Assembly: GCA_044224605.1 (NCBI GenBank)
Contig: JBGAKC010000017.1
Location: 1 to 64,000 of the forward strand
Source of the DNA: UBA7672 sp044224605
GTDB lineage: Bacteria; Pseudomonadota; Alphaproteobacteria; Caulobacterales; Hyphomonadaceae
Length of the DNA stretch: 64,000 nucleotides
Reading direction: 5' to 3'
Positions 41,928-49,618 of the stretch are shown here, in pieces. Position numbers and translations under genes: made by a program. Below the pieces are notes generated by a model. It was not told where the DNA came from. It worked only from the letters and a program-made list of their open reading frames with translations, and made no database searches. Position 1 is the stretch's first letter. The number at the start of each line of letters is the position of its first letter.

Positions 41928-43058
41928 ATGGCCAACCGCCCCACCTTCCTTGAATTCTTCGCTGGCGGCGGCATGGCGCGCGTGGGGCTCTCGGGCCGCT
42001 TCGACTGCGCCTTCGCCAACGACATCGACCCGATGAAGTGCGCCGCCTACCGCGCCAACTTCCCCGAAGACGAGATCGTGCAGGGCGACATCTGGGACCT
42101 CGACCCGAAGAAGGTGCCCGCCGCCCAGCTCGCCTGGGCCAGTTTCCCCTGCCAGGACCTGTCCCTGGCCGGCAACCGCCGCGGCCTCAACGCCCCGCGC
42201 TCCGGCGCCTTCTGGGGGTTCTGGAACACGATCGAGAACCTGCGCGACCGCGCGCCCAAGACCATCGTCATCGAGAACGTCGCTGGCCTGCTCTCCTCTC
42301 ACCGCGGCCGCGACTTCGCTACGCTGCTGACGACGCTAGCCGACGCCGGCTACCGCGTCGGCGCCATGCAGATCGACGCTGCGCTGTTCTCGCCGCAGTC
42401 GCGCCAGCGTCTCTTCATCGTCGCGCACAAGGGCAAGCTGCCATCGACGCTGATCGCCGACGAACCCGATCCCACATATCACCCGCCGGGCCTGCGCGCC
42501 GCCGTCGAAGCCCTGCCCGACACCACGCACATGGCCTGGGTCTGGTGGCGCCTGCCGCATCCGCCGCGACGCAATGCCGACCTCGCCTCGTTGCTCGAAC
42601 GCAACCCGCCCGAGCACATGTGGCGCTCCGACGCGGCCGCAAAGCACTTGCTCGCGCAGATGGCCCCGCTGCATCGCCAGCGTGTCGAGGCCGCGCTCGC
42701 TGATCCGAAATGGCAGGCCGGCGCCGTCTTCCGCCGTATCCGCGTGGAGAAGGGGACACGCGTCCAGCGCGCCGAGATTCGCTATGACGGCATGGCCGGC
42801 TGCCTGCGCACGCCTGCCGGCGGTTCGTCGAAACAGCTGCTGCTCGTCACCGAGAATGGCCGCGTCCGCCTGCGCCCGATGCTCGCGCGCGAAGCTGCCC
42901 GTCTGATGGGCCTGGAAGATTCCTATCGCCTCCCGACCGGAGAAACCGCAGCGCTGAAAGTCTCAGGCGACGGCGTCTCCGTTCCGGTCGTGCGCTGGCT
43001 GGGCGAACATCTGCTTGCCCCGCTCGCCGGCGGCGCACCCGCAAAGGCGGCCGCCTGA
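41928..43058 (+). CDS. DNA (cytosine-5) methyltransferase
   Basis: A 376-aa C5 methyltransferase. Motif I is FLEFFAGGGMARVGL, with the SAM-binding F-A-G-G-G. The catalytic loop is PCQDLSLAG with Cys75. Motif VI is ENVAG (116-120) and motif VIII is QSRQRLFIVA (157-166). The region after about 170 is the target-recognition domain (VFRRIRVEKGTRVQRAEIRY, GCLRTPAGGSSKQ), and motifs IX-X follow (REAARLMGLEDSYRLP). The ATG at 41928 follows the rplI terminator. A Vsr mismatch nuclease gene lies 1.2 kb downstream on the same strand, suggesting that its 5-methylcytosine is protected against T:G mutation. No cognate restriction enzyme is seen; it may be a solitary methyltransferase. Recognition sequence unknown. 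Confidence 0.93.
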   Translation: MANRPTFLEFFAGGGMARVGLSGRFDCAFANDIDPMKCAAYRANFPEDEIVQGDIWDLDPKKVPAAQLAWASFPCQDLSLAGNRRGLNAPRSGAFWGFWNTIENLRDRAPKTIVIENVAGLLSSHRGRDFATLLTTLADAGYRVGAMQIDAALFSPQSRQRLFIVAHKGKLPSTLIADEPDPTYHPPGLRAAVEALPDTTHMAWVWWRLPHPPRRNADLASLLERNPPEHMWRSDAAAKHLLAQMAPLHRQRVEAALADPKWQAGAVFRRIRVEKGTRVQRAEIRYDGMAGCLRTPAGGSSKQLLLVTENGRVRLRPMLAREAARLMGLEDSYRLPTGETAALKVSGDGVSVPVVRWLGEHLLAPLAGGAPAKAAA

Positions 43059-43061
43059 TCG

Positions 43062-43283
43062 TTACTTCTTCGCCCGCGCCTTCTTGGCGGGAGCTTTCTT
43101 GGCCGGGGCCTTCTTGGCCGCCTTCTTGGCAGCCTTCTTCGCTGCCGTCTCGGCCTTGCTCACGCGCTTCACGTCCTGCCCGTGGGCGCGCTTGTAGGTC
43201 TGGATGTCCTTGAACTGCCCTTCGGCGTCCCGCACGGCGTAAAGCTTCGTGCCCTTGGTGCTGCGATGGGTGGTGCGCGCCAT
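43062..43283 (-). CDS. Small Lys/Ala-rich, histone H1-like basic protein
   Basis: A 73-aa protein. The N-terminal 40 residues (MARTTHRSTKGTKLYAVRDA, GQFKDIQTYKRAHGQD) look folded and polar. The C-terminal 30 residues are a pure K/A/P repeat (AAKKAAKKAAKKAPAKKAPA), like histone H1 tails and bacterial AlgP/Hc1-type nucleoid proteins. A GAGG site precedes ATG 43283 by about 6 nt; the alternate upstream start (MRNVMA) would lack it. Its stop is 3 bp from that of the methyltransferase, convergent. DNA binding is inferred from composition. Confidence 0.75.
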   Translation of the reverse strand: MARTTHRSTKGTKLYAVRDAEGQFKDIQTYKRAHGQDVKRVSKAETAAKKAAKKAAKKAPAKKAPAKKARAKK

Positions 43284-43409
43284 GACGTTCCTCACTCTTG
43301 TTTAGAATCGAGCCTTACTCTTGCGCCTCAAAACCCGCGACACAACCTCCACATTCCGTGGACAGTCGTTTCGTCCTAGTCTGTCCTGACACCCACCCGG
43401 GAGCCGCCA

Positions 43410-43817
43410 ATGGACGACCGTCAACGCGACCTCGACCGCCGCATCCGCGCGGCCCAGCGAAAGGAGTTTCTCCGCCAGCTTTCCGAGGCGAAGCTGCTCA
43501 TCGTGATCGGCATCGTGCTGCTCGTCGTGGTCGTCGGCGGCGCCGTCTTCTCTTCGATGCCAACGAAGCTGCAGGCCACCGTCACGGGCCGCACCCTCAA
43601 CGAAGCGACCGCCCGCGCCAGCAAGCAGGGTGAGGCCGTCCGCCTCGAAGTCGTCCAGCTCGACGGCGGCGGCGTCATCGACCTGAACATCAGCTCCGAC
43701 CACCCCGTCCCGTCGGGTACTGCCGTCAAGGTCGAGGTCTACGAAAAGGACTTCGGCCCCCTCCACCAGATGTCCTACCGCTTCGCCGGCTACGCGGACG
43801 CGACGCCAGCATCGTGA
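43410..43817 (+). CDS. Single-span membrane protein, paralog A of a tandem pair
   Basis: A 135-aa protein with a charged N-terminus (DDRQRDLDRRIRAAQRKEF), one transmembrane helix (about 29-48, LLIVIGIVLLVVVVGGAVFS) and a periplasmic or cytoplasmic beta-rich domain ending with VKVEVYEKDFGPLHQMSYRF. The C-terminal YEK-D-FGPLHQ block recurs in the next gene as YERGFGPLHQ. I do not recognise the family. The pair lies between the methyltransferase and the Vsr gene on the same strand. Confidence 0.7.
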   Translation: MDDRQRDLDRRIRAAQRKEFLRQLSEAKLLIVIGIVLLVVVVGGAVFSSMPTKLQATVTGRTLNEATARASKQGEAVRLEVVQLDGGGVIDLNISSDHPVPSGTAVKVEVYEKDFGPLHQMSYRFAGYADATPAS

Positions 43818-43835
43818 TGCTGAGAGATTGGGGAA

Positions 43836-44234
43836 GTGAACGAGCACGAGTTTGATCGCCAACTGAGCAAAGCGCGCCGTCGGGCGTTCTTTGCCGAACT
43901 GCGTCATGCGTGGTGGGGCAACCTGATTGCGGCAGTGTTGGTGGTTGCGGTCTTGGGCGCATTCGCGTTGGGATCGTCTCCACCGCGATTCCGGGGTTTC
44001 GTTTTCGGCCGGTGGGTGGGCGAATTTATCACGCCGTCAAAGACATTCCCACAGACTTTGCTTGTCACGGTGAAACTGGAAAACGGAGGCGCCCTCAGCC
44101 TGACCCTGCCGAAAGGAACCATGGCTCGCCCCGGCGGACGCATGAAGATCGCCATCTATGAGCGCGGCTTCGGCCCCCTCCATCAGGAGATGGCGAAGTT
44201 CGACAGCTACGTCGAACCGGCGAGCGGAAACTGA
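43836..44234 (+). CDS. Single-span membrane protein, paralog B of a tandem pair
   Basis: A 132-aa protein with GTG start behind GGGGAA. It mirrors its neighbour: basic N-terminus (EFDRQLSKARRRAFFAELRH), one membrane helix (WGNLIAAVLVVAVLGAFALG), then a beta-rich domain ending MKIAIYERGFGPLHQEMAKF. The shared FGPLHQ block and identical layout show tandem duplication followed by divergence; the middle domains align only loosely. Function is unknown. The stop is 5 bp before the vsr start, which suggests cotranscription with it. Confidence 0.7.
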   Translation: MNEHEFDRQLSKARRRAFFAELRHAWWGNLIAAVLVVAVLGAFALGSSPPRFRGFVFGRWVGEFITPSKTFPQTLLVTVKLENGGALSLTLPKGTMARPGGRMKIAIYERGFGPLHQEMAKFDSYVEPASGN

Positions 44235-44239
44235 CCCAG

Positions 44240-44662
44240 ATGGCCGACGTCTTCGACCCGGAAAAACGCTCAGCCGTCATGCGCGCTGTCAAATCGCGCG
44301 ACACGGCGCCGGAGCTGAACGTCCGCAAGGCCGCTCACGCGCTCGGCCTCCGCTTCCGCCTCAACCGCGCCGATCTCCCCGGAAAACCCGACGTCGTTTT
44401 TCCCGCGAAACGAACAGCCCTCTTCGTCCATGGCTGCTTCTGGCACGGCCATAACTGCCCGCGCGGCGCCCGCATGCCGCAGAACAACCGCGCCTACTGG
44501 CAGGCCAAGATTTCCCGCAACATCGCGCGTGACAAGGCGAACCTCGCAGCCCTGAAGAAGCTGGGCTGGACGCCGCGCGTCATCTGGGAATGCCAGACAC
44601 GCGATCCTGCTGCGCTTGCACGCCTTATCCGGCGCCAGATCGGGACACGCGGGAAAACTTGA
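44240..44662 (+). CDS. vsr: Very-short-patch mismatch endonuclease Vsr
   Basis: A 140-aa endonuclease that nicks DNA at T:G mismatches arising from 5-methylcytosine deamination. Numbering follows E. coli Vsr: Glu25 (DTAPE), Asp51 (GKPD), His64 and His69 (HGCFWHGHNC) are all present. The metal ligands are Cys66, His71 and Cys73, with a fourth Cys at 118, and the intercalating aromatic F67/W68 pair is kept. It starts 5 bp after paralog B. The family normally pairs with a C5 methyltransferase, here the one at 41928, which lies upstream with three genes between. Confidence 0.93.
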   Translation: MADVFDPEKRSAVMRAVKSRDTAPELNVRKAAHALGLRFRLNRADLPGKPDVVFPAKRTALFVHGCFWHGHNCPRGARMPQNNRAYWQAKISRNIARDKANLAALKKLGWTPRVIWECQTRDPAALARLIRRQIGTRGKT

Positions 44663-44714
44663 CCGGCCCGCTGCCGCCTCCCATGGTTGAGGCTCGGGAC
44701 ACGGGACGACGCTG

Positions 44715-45803
44715 ATGCTTCACGCCTCGACGCAGCAACTGATCCGGAAGCTCTGCGAGCTCACCGAGGACGGCGCCATCGCCTGGAAGGAGGGCGATGA
44801 CGGCCACTCCACCTTCGAGACGGAAGGTTACATCGTCGAGATCGCCGGCGAACCTCCAACCGTGCGCCTGCTCCGCCTCGATGGCCGCGAACTGGAACAC
44901 GCCGACGCGTCAGATCTCGCTCTCGCCTGGCCCGGCGGCGAAGGCACCTACGCCGCCCACGTCGCCGATATGGCGCGCAATGCCAGCCGGCATGCTCGTG
45001 GCGCCGAGACAGCGATCGCGAAAATCCTGTCCTCGCTCTCCGCCCCGCCGAAGAAGGCTGTCGAACTGGAGCCTGAACCCGCTGCGCTCGCCTTCGCCGA
45101 TATTCCCCATCCCGCGACGGAGCGCGTCACCGCGCTCGCCGCAGTCAACGCCGGTCTCGACAGCCGCAAGGCCGCCGAAGACCCGCCCGTCTCGCACAGC
45201 CTGCCTGAGCCTGCGCCGCCCATCGAGACACCGCCCGAGACGGAAACCGCGATCGACCGCGTGCTTGCGGTCCAGCCCGCGCCGCAACCCGCGCCGGTCA
45301 TCGTTGAAGCCGAACCGCCGCCCGTGGTCGAAGCTGCCGCTCCTGAGCCGGAGCCCGAACCCGAGATCGAGCCAGCCTCGAGGATCCCGCCCATCCTCAT
45401 CGAAGAACCGGAGCCCGTCCTCGCAGCGCCTGAGCCGGTCGTCGTCACCGCGCCGGAACCCGAACCCATCGTCATCGAAACTCCGCAGCCTGAACCGCCG
45501 CCCACGCCTCGGCCCGAGCCCGTTGCGGCTGTTGCCGCGAAGCCCGGCTTCGGTGCAACCAGCAGCTTCGCCCGCACTCCACAGCCCCCGACGCCTCAGC
45601 CCCCGACGCCTCAGCCCGAGGCGACGAAAGTCACCTCTACCGGCCTGCTGATGCGCGGCTTCAGCGCGCGTACGCTTCAAACGGCAGAGCCTGCGATGGC
45701 GAAAGACATCTTCCGCCCCGCGCCCAAACCCGCTCCGGTTCCGGAAAGGCAACTGGAGCCTGCAGCCGCGACAGGCGCGGACATCTATAAGCCATGGGCT
45801 TGA
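44715..45803 (+). CDS. Hypothetical protein with folded N-terminus and Pro/Glu-rich low-complexity body
   Basis: A 362-aa protein. The first 110 residues look folded (MLHASTQQLIRKLCELTEDG, YIVEIAGEPPTVRLLRLDGRE, VADMARNASRHARG). Then a long region is rich in E, P and A (AVELEPEPAAL, EPEPEPEIEPAS, PEPEPIVIETPQPEP), containing a short direct PTPQP repeat near residues 295-308. The C-terminal part (GLLMRGFSARTLQTAEP, KPAPVPERQLEPA) is again less simple. No membrane segment is evident. I recognise no family; the low-complexity body suggests a flexible scaffold. It lies 52 bp after vsr. Confidence 0.6.
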   Translation: MLHASTQQLIRKLCELTEDGAIAWKEGDDGHSTFETEGYIVEIAGEPPTVRLLRLDGRELEHADASDLALAWPGGEGTYAAHVADMARNASRHARGAETAIAKILSSLSAPPKKAVELEPEPAALAFADIPHPATERVTALAAVNAGLDSRKAAEDPPVSHSLPEPAPPIETPPETETAIDRVLAVQPAPQPAPVIVEAEPPPVVEAAAPEPEPEPEIEPASRIPPILIEEPEPVLAAPEPVVVTAPEPEPIVIETPQPEPPPTPRPEPVAAVAAKPGFGATSSFARTPQPPTPQPPTPQPEATKVTSTGLLMRGFSARTLQTAEPAMAKDIFRPAPKPAPVPERQLEPAAATGADIYKPWA

Positions 45804-45815
45804 GGACGGGCTGAC

Positions 45816-46703
45816 CTAGAACTTGCAGCCCTTGGCGAGCAGCTTGCCGACCACCTTGTCGTCAGCACGCACCTCTTCCGCCGTGGGGCACGTCGCCGTC
45901 GTGGTCACCGTCGAGCGCAGGAAGCGCATGCGCGACATCCATGACTCCTCGGCGCCCCGTTCGATCGGATCGAGGTAGGCGACAGAGGCGCCCGCCGCAT
46001 CCGTGGCGCATTCGTAGAGCTGGCCCGTGCGCGCCCGCAGCGCAACCGCTTTCTGCTCGCCATCCTGCCGCGGATAGATCGCCGTTACGACAGCCGGCTG
46101 GCCCAGCTTGGCAAGGCACGCATCTATCGACGGCAGCGCATCCGTCACCGTCCCGGCTTCCTGCGAGGCCGCCACCTGACCGCCGAACGCGCAGCCGTCA
46201 AAGTCGATGCTGTCGAACGTCACGCTCGCCGAGTAGTCGCCCTTGCCGCCCTGGTCCATTTCGCACGCTTCACGCTTGATCGTGACTTTCAGCGCGCCTG
46301 TCGCGAAGACGTCCGCCCCATTCACGCGGGTCGGCTGCACCATAGGTTCCTCAATGGCCTTCAGGCCGGAGCGGCGAAACGCAAACCAGCCGTCGGAAAT
46401 ATCGAGACGCCAGAACGGTTCGTCGCCCGCGGCGTAGAAGGGCGGCGCCAGAACCCACGTCGCCGTGTCCAGCGGCTGCACCGGTCCCTGCTGCACCGAG
46501 CCGGGCTGAACCGCTGCCTGTTGACGCTCAGGTCCAACACCGGGGCTGCCCGTGGTGGTAACACTGGAGGCGCCGGGCGCCGCGGCAGGACCTGCCGGCG
46601 GCTTGGCGCCATCGCACGCAGCGAGGCCAAGGACGAGGACCGCCACTGCGAATCGCGCCGCGCCTGTCATCCGTGCAGTGTTTCGCGTCGCGAAACTCGG
46701 CAT
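45816..46703 (-). CDS. Putative lipoprotein with DEPFWR-type domain
   Basis: A 295-aa protein starting near ATG 46703 (or 46670) with a signal VAVLVLGLAAC, a good lipobox, so the mature lipoprotein begins at Cys 30. A Pro/Ala/Gln-rich spacer follows (about 35-80), then a conserved-looking domain with AAGDEPFWRLDISDGWFAF, the pattern of COG3650-type putative lipoproteins of unknown function. Cys pairs (DGCAFGG, DACLAKL, LYECATD, ATCPTA) suggest disulfides in the periplasm. It converges with the Pro/Glu-rich protein gene. Confidence 0.65.
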   Translation of the reverse strand: MPSFATRNTARMTGAARFAVAVLVLGLAACDGAKPPAGPAAAPGASSVTTTGSPGVGPERQQAAVQPGSVQQGPVQPLDTATWVLAPPFYAAGDEPFWRLDISDGWFAFRRSGLKAIEEPMVQPTRVNGADVFATGALKVTIKREACEMDQGGKGDYSASVTFDSIDFDGCAFGGQVAASQEAGTVTDALPSIDACLAKLGQPAVVTAIYPRQDGEQKAVALRARTGQLYECATDAAGASVAYLDPIERGAEESWMSRMRFLRSTVTTTATCPTAEEVRADDKVVGKLLAKGCKF

Positions 46704-46892
46704 GCCTCAAACCCCGATTGAACCTGTGCTGCGTCGCCGTCTGGCCCGCAAGACTCGCGAACCCTAGCACTTCCCGGCGCCATGAGGAGCCCTTCTCCAG
46801 CACGCATGTGAATAAGCGATCTGGTTGAAGACCTGCCGGTATCGCTCTGATTTCCATGATGTTTCGACTATGGATCGATTTGCGGGCCGTGC

Positions 46893-47978
46893 TCAGGCCA
46901 TCACAAGCCGATAATCGCGCCGCTCGATCCGTGCCGGAAGCTCGAGTTCGGCGAATCTTCTGCCGCCTACCGCATCAAGCAACGCATCCGCTCGCGCACG
47001 ATCTGCTGCCGCCAGCGAACGGTAGTGATCCTGCACGCGCTGCAGCCGCCACAGCTGGACGGACAGGATGCTGCGCGTCCCGCGCCGTCCGCCGATCATG
47101 AACTCGTGCGTGCCCAGCGACCGCTTGATCCGCGCGCCCTTGGGCTGCGCCTTCATCCATTCCTGCAGCGACCGCGCCGCATCCTCCAGCACAGGCAACT
47201 GCTCGCTCATCTGCCGTTTCAGGATCGGATAAAGCGTCGGCGGCACGGCGTCGTCCGTCGCCAGCGTCTGCGCCCCGGCCTTCACCGTCTGCATCCGCTC
47301 GATCCAGTCAACCACCGGCGGCGCCAGCTTCCGCATCCGGTCGCCCGCCCACGGATGGCGATGGATAGGGCCGTAGAGCGCGCCGAATACGGCAAAATCT
47401 CCCAGCGACGGCCTGTCGCCCAGCGTGAACGGATAGCGGCGCAGATGGGCCGAACAGTCGGCGAGGAAGCCCTCGAAGTGCACCTCGATGCCAGATGCAG
47501 TCTCTTCGCTGACGCCATACCATGGAAGCGACTCGCGGATCGGCTTGGCGATCACCTCCCCGATCTCCTGCTGTTCCACTGCAGACGCCGAAGGCGCCGC
47601 GATACGCCCAAACTCCTGCACCACCCAGCCATCGTCATGGCTCCAGCGATAGTGCATCGCGGGAATGATCAGCCATTCATCAGCATAGAGTTCGAGAAGG
47701 AGCGAGACAAACTCCTGCACCGGTCCCGACGGATGCGCCGATGGCGGTGGCGTCGCGTGATCGATGAAGTCAATGATCTCCGCGCTGTCCTGTATCGCCT
47801 GACCGTCATCGGTCAGCAGAACCGGGATGACCGGATAGCCGATCTTCGGCTCGATCGTGTCGCGATAGACTTCGGGCGTCGCGGTCGTCTCGGAGAAAGC
47901 CACGCCCTTCCAGCGCAGGAAGGCTCGCACCTTTCCCGAGAACTGGCTGGCCTCAGTTCCGATGAGAACGTATCCCAT
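46893..47978 (-). CDS. Glutathione S-transferase-like protein
   Basis: A 361-aa protein. The first 80 residues are a thioredoxin-fold GST N-domain (MGYVLIGTEASQFSGKVRAF, YPVIPVLLTDDGQAIQDSAE), where the S/A-x-x-x region replaces a classic catalytic Tyr/Ser, and the D-S-A-E-I segment is the gamma-glutamyl binding site. The helical C-domain (GDRPSLGDFAVFGALYGPIH) is also visible. The last 130 residues, with ATDDAVPPTLYPILKRQM and EFMIGGRRGTRSILS, extend past a normal GST and are of unknown role. Start ATG 47978 gives the canonical N-terminus. Confidence 0.75.
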   Translation of the reverse strand: MGYVLIGTEASQFSGKVRAFLRWKGVAFSETTATPEVYRDTIEPKIGYPVIPVLLTDDGQAIQDSAEIIDFIDHATPPPSAHPSGPVQEFVSLLLELYADEWLIIPAMHYRWSHDDGWVVQEFGRIAAPSASAVEQQEIGEVIAKPIRESLPWYGVSEETASGIEVHFEGFLADCSAHLRRYPFTLGDRPSLGDFAVFGALYGPIHRHPWAGDRMRKLAPPVVDWIERMQTVKAGAQTLATDDAVPPTLYPILKRQMSEQLPVLEDAARSLQEWMKAQPKGARIKRSLGTHEFMIGGRRGTRSILSVQLWRLQRVQDHYRSLAAADRARADALLDAVGGRRFAELELPARIERRDYRLVMA

Positions 47979-48199
47979 CCACCCGCTCGCGTGTGATGCG
48001 ACCCGTCCCAGCCAAACCCTGGACCGCTTTGAGATGACTGTGCCCGAAAAGCCGCACCCGGGGAATCTGGAGCAGCGTGAATTTATTGTTGCTCCACAGG
48101 TACCGCAGGGTTTCCCTGGATCTTGCCGGCATTCTGAACTCGAAATGAACCAAACAAGGCGCAACCGGTTGTATCGAACCGCGTTTATGCCCTTATCGT

Positions 48200-48216
48200 C
48201 GCTGATCTAGTCAGCG
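48200..48216. promoter_or_regulatory. Short palindrome upstream of OmpA-family lipoprotein gene
   Basis: CGCTGA-TCTAG-TCAGCG is a perfect 6-bp inverted repeat with a 5-nt centre in the gap between the divergent GST gene (start 47978) and the OmpA-family gene (start 48260). The remaining 280 bp (47979-48259) shows no coding signal on either strand. Operator function is a guess. Confidence 0.3.
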
Positions 48217-48259
48217 CGAACCGGCGTGCTTGTCGATTCGGATTTAAAGGGAGATTTCG

Positions 48260-48916
48260 ATGAAGCGTACTCTTGTGTTCATGATGTCCGCGCTTGCGCT
48301 TGGCGCCTGCGCAACTGATCCGGTCACCGGCGAAGCCATCTGGGGCAATACCGGCAAGGGCGCCGCGATTGGCGCGATCGCCGGCGGCATCGGCGGCGTG
48401 TTCGCTGGCGGCAATGACGGACGCAACATCGCCGTCGGCGCTGCGGTCGGCGCGCTCACCGGCGCGGCTGTCGGCCGCTACATGGACGGCCAGGAAGAAG
48501 ACATGCGCCGCAAGGTCGCCGCGAGCGGCATCGGCGTTCAGCGCATGCCCGACGGCAGCATCCAGCTCGTGATGCCGTCCGACGTTACCTTCTCGAAAGG
48601 CTCGGCCACGCTTGACCCAACCTTCATGCCGACGCTCGACAAGGTCGCGCAGTCGCTGAACCTCTATCCAAAGACCACGATCGATATCGTCGGCCATGCC
48701 TCGACCGAAGGCTCCGACCAGACGAACCTCGATCTCTCCTACGCCCGCGCCGAGTCCGTGCGCGTCTATCTGCAAGGTAAGGGCGTGCTCGGCCAGCGCA
48801 TCGCCACGGGCGGCATGGGCGAGAAGCAACCGCTCGTCTACCCGGACGACACGGAAGCCAAGCGCTCGCAGAACCGGCGCGTGGTGGTCACGCTGCGGCC
48901 TGTGACGCAGGGTTGA
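48260..48916 (+). CDS. OmpA-family lipoprotein with glycine-zipper domain
   Basis: A 218-aa outer-membrane lipoprotein. The signal ends in LALGAC with Cys17 as the lipidation site. A glycine zipper follows (about 30-75; GAAIGAIAGGIGGVFAGG). The C-terminal OmpA-like peptidoglycan-binding domain (about 100-218) includes TIDIVGHASTEGSDQTNLDL with SYARAESVRVYL and the terminal QNRRVVVTLRP, the motif that binds diaminopimelate. It should tether the outer membrane to the wall. A strong terminator follows. Confidence 0.9.
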   Translation: MKRTLVFMMSALALGACATDPVTGEAIWGNTGKGAAIGAIAGGIGGVFAGGNDGRNIAVGAAVGALTGAAVGRYMDGQEEDMRRKVAASGIGVQRMPDGSIQLVMPSDVTFSKGSATLDPTFMPTLDKVAQSLNLYPKTTIDIVGHASTEGSDQTNLDLSYARAESVRVYLQGKGVLGQRIATGGMGEKQPLVYPDDTEAKRSQNRRVVVTLRPVTQG

Positions 48917-48941
48917 TCTGACTGATAATGGAAGTGAAAGG

Positions 48942-48968
48942 AAAGGGCGCTCCCAAGGAGCGCCCTTT
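48942..48968. terminator. Bidirectional rho-independent terminator
   Basis: AAAGGGCGCTCC pairs perfectly with GGAGCGCCCTTT across a CAA loop, followed by TCTGTTTC on the plus strand and preceded by CTTTCACTTCC when read on the minus strand. It lies between the convergent OmpA-family gene and the SRPBCC gene and can serve both. Confidence 0.88.
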
Positions 48969-48974
48969 CTGTTT

Positions 48975-49499
48975 CTACTCACCGCTGGCGTAACGCTTGA
49001 CCTGCTCCGTCAGCACCTGGTTGACGATGTCGGCGAGCTTGTCGAGGCCGGACAGCGAGGAACCGCTGACCTGATAGTCCACTGTGATAGCCGTCTTCGA
49101 GGCCGTGGCGCCATCAGCCAGCGTGATGGTCAGCGCACCAACGACGCCCATCTGCTGCAGCGGCCCAAGCGCTGTATCGAACCGGATCGACTGCTTGGGC
49201 ATTACCATCACAACACGGCCATGCTCGACCTCGCCGCCAATCCAGAGCTCACACCAGCAGCCGCCGGCCACCGCATCGACGCTCATCGATTTTGCCGACC
49301 CGGAGTAAGTGTGTTCACCGGACCACCAGCTCGAAATGTCCAACAGCCGCGCCCAGGCATCGTCGCGGTCAAGCGCGACCTCGGCTGTGATCTGGATGCT
49401 CATCCCGTCCGGCGCCTTCGCCTTCACGTCGGCGCCCGCCGGCGCACCACACATCGCGGCTGCCAGGGCCGCGGCGACAAGATTTCTTCTCATATTCAT
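48975..49499 (-). CDS. Exported SRPBCC/START-like protein
   Basis: A 174-aa protein with a signal peptide (MNMRRNLVAAALAAAMCGAP, cleavage near AGA-D) and a mature domain that resembles a polyketide-cyclase/SRPBCC fold: ITAEVALDRDDAWARLLDIS, WWSGEHTYSGSA, the GCWCELWIGGEVEHGRVV segment, and a C-terminal helix LADIVNQVLTEQVKRY. GGAG lies 6 nt before ATG 49499. Such proteins bind small hydrophobic ligands. An exported version is less common; function here is unknown. Confidence 0.7.
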   Translation of the reverse strand: MNMRRNLVAAALAAAMCGAPAGADVKAKAPDGMSIQITAEVALDRDDAWARLLDISSWWSGEHTYSGSAKSMSVDAVAGGCWCELWIGGEVEHGRVVMVMPKQSIRFDTALGPLQQMGVVGALTITLADGATASKTAITVDYQVSGSSLSGLDKLADIVNQVLTEQVKRYASGE

Positions 49500-49618
49500 A
49501 CCCCACTCCACTGCGCTCACGTTCGCGCCTGCTACGGAAAGCGTCAATGCCGCGAAGGGGGTTCACTTGCAGCGCGGTTGAGCTAGCGTGGACCTGCACG
49601 CACCAGAAGGGGACGCTG

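Noticed and set aside
41928..43058. A restriction-modification system
   Set aside because: No restriction endonuclease gene is present nearby; the neighbour nuclease is Vsr, a mismatch repair enzyme.
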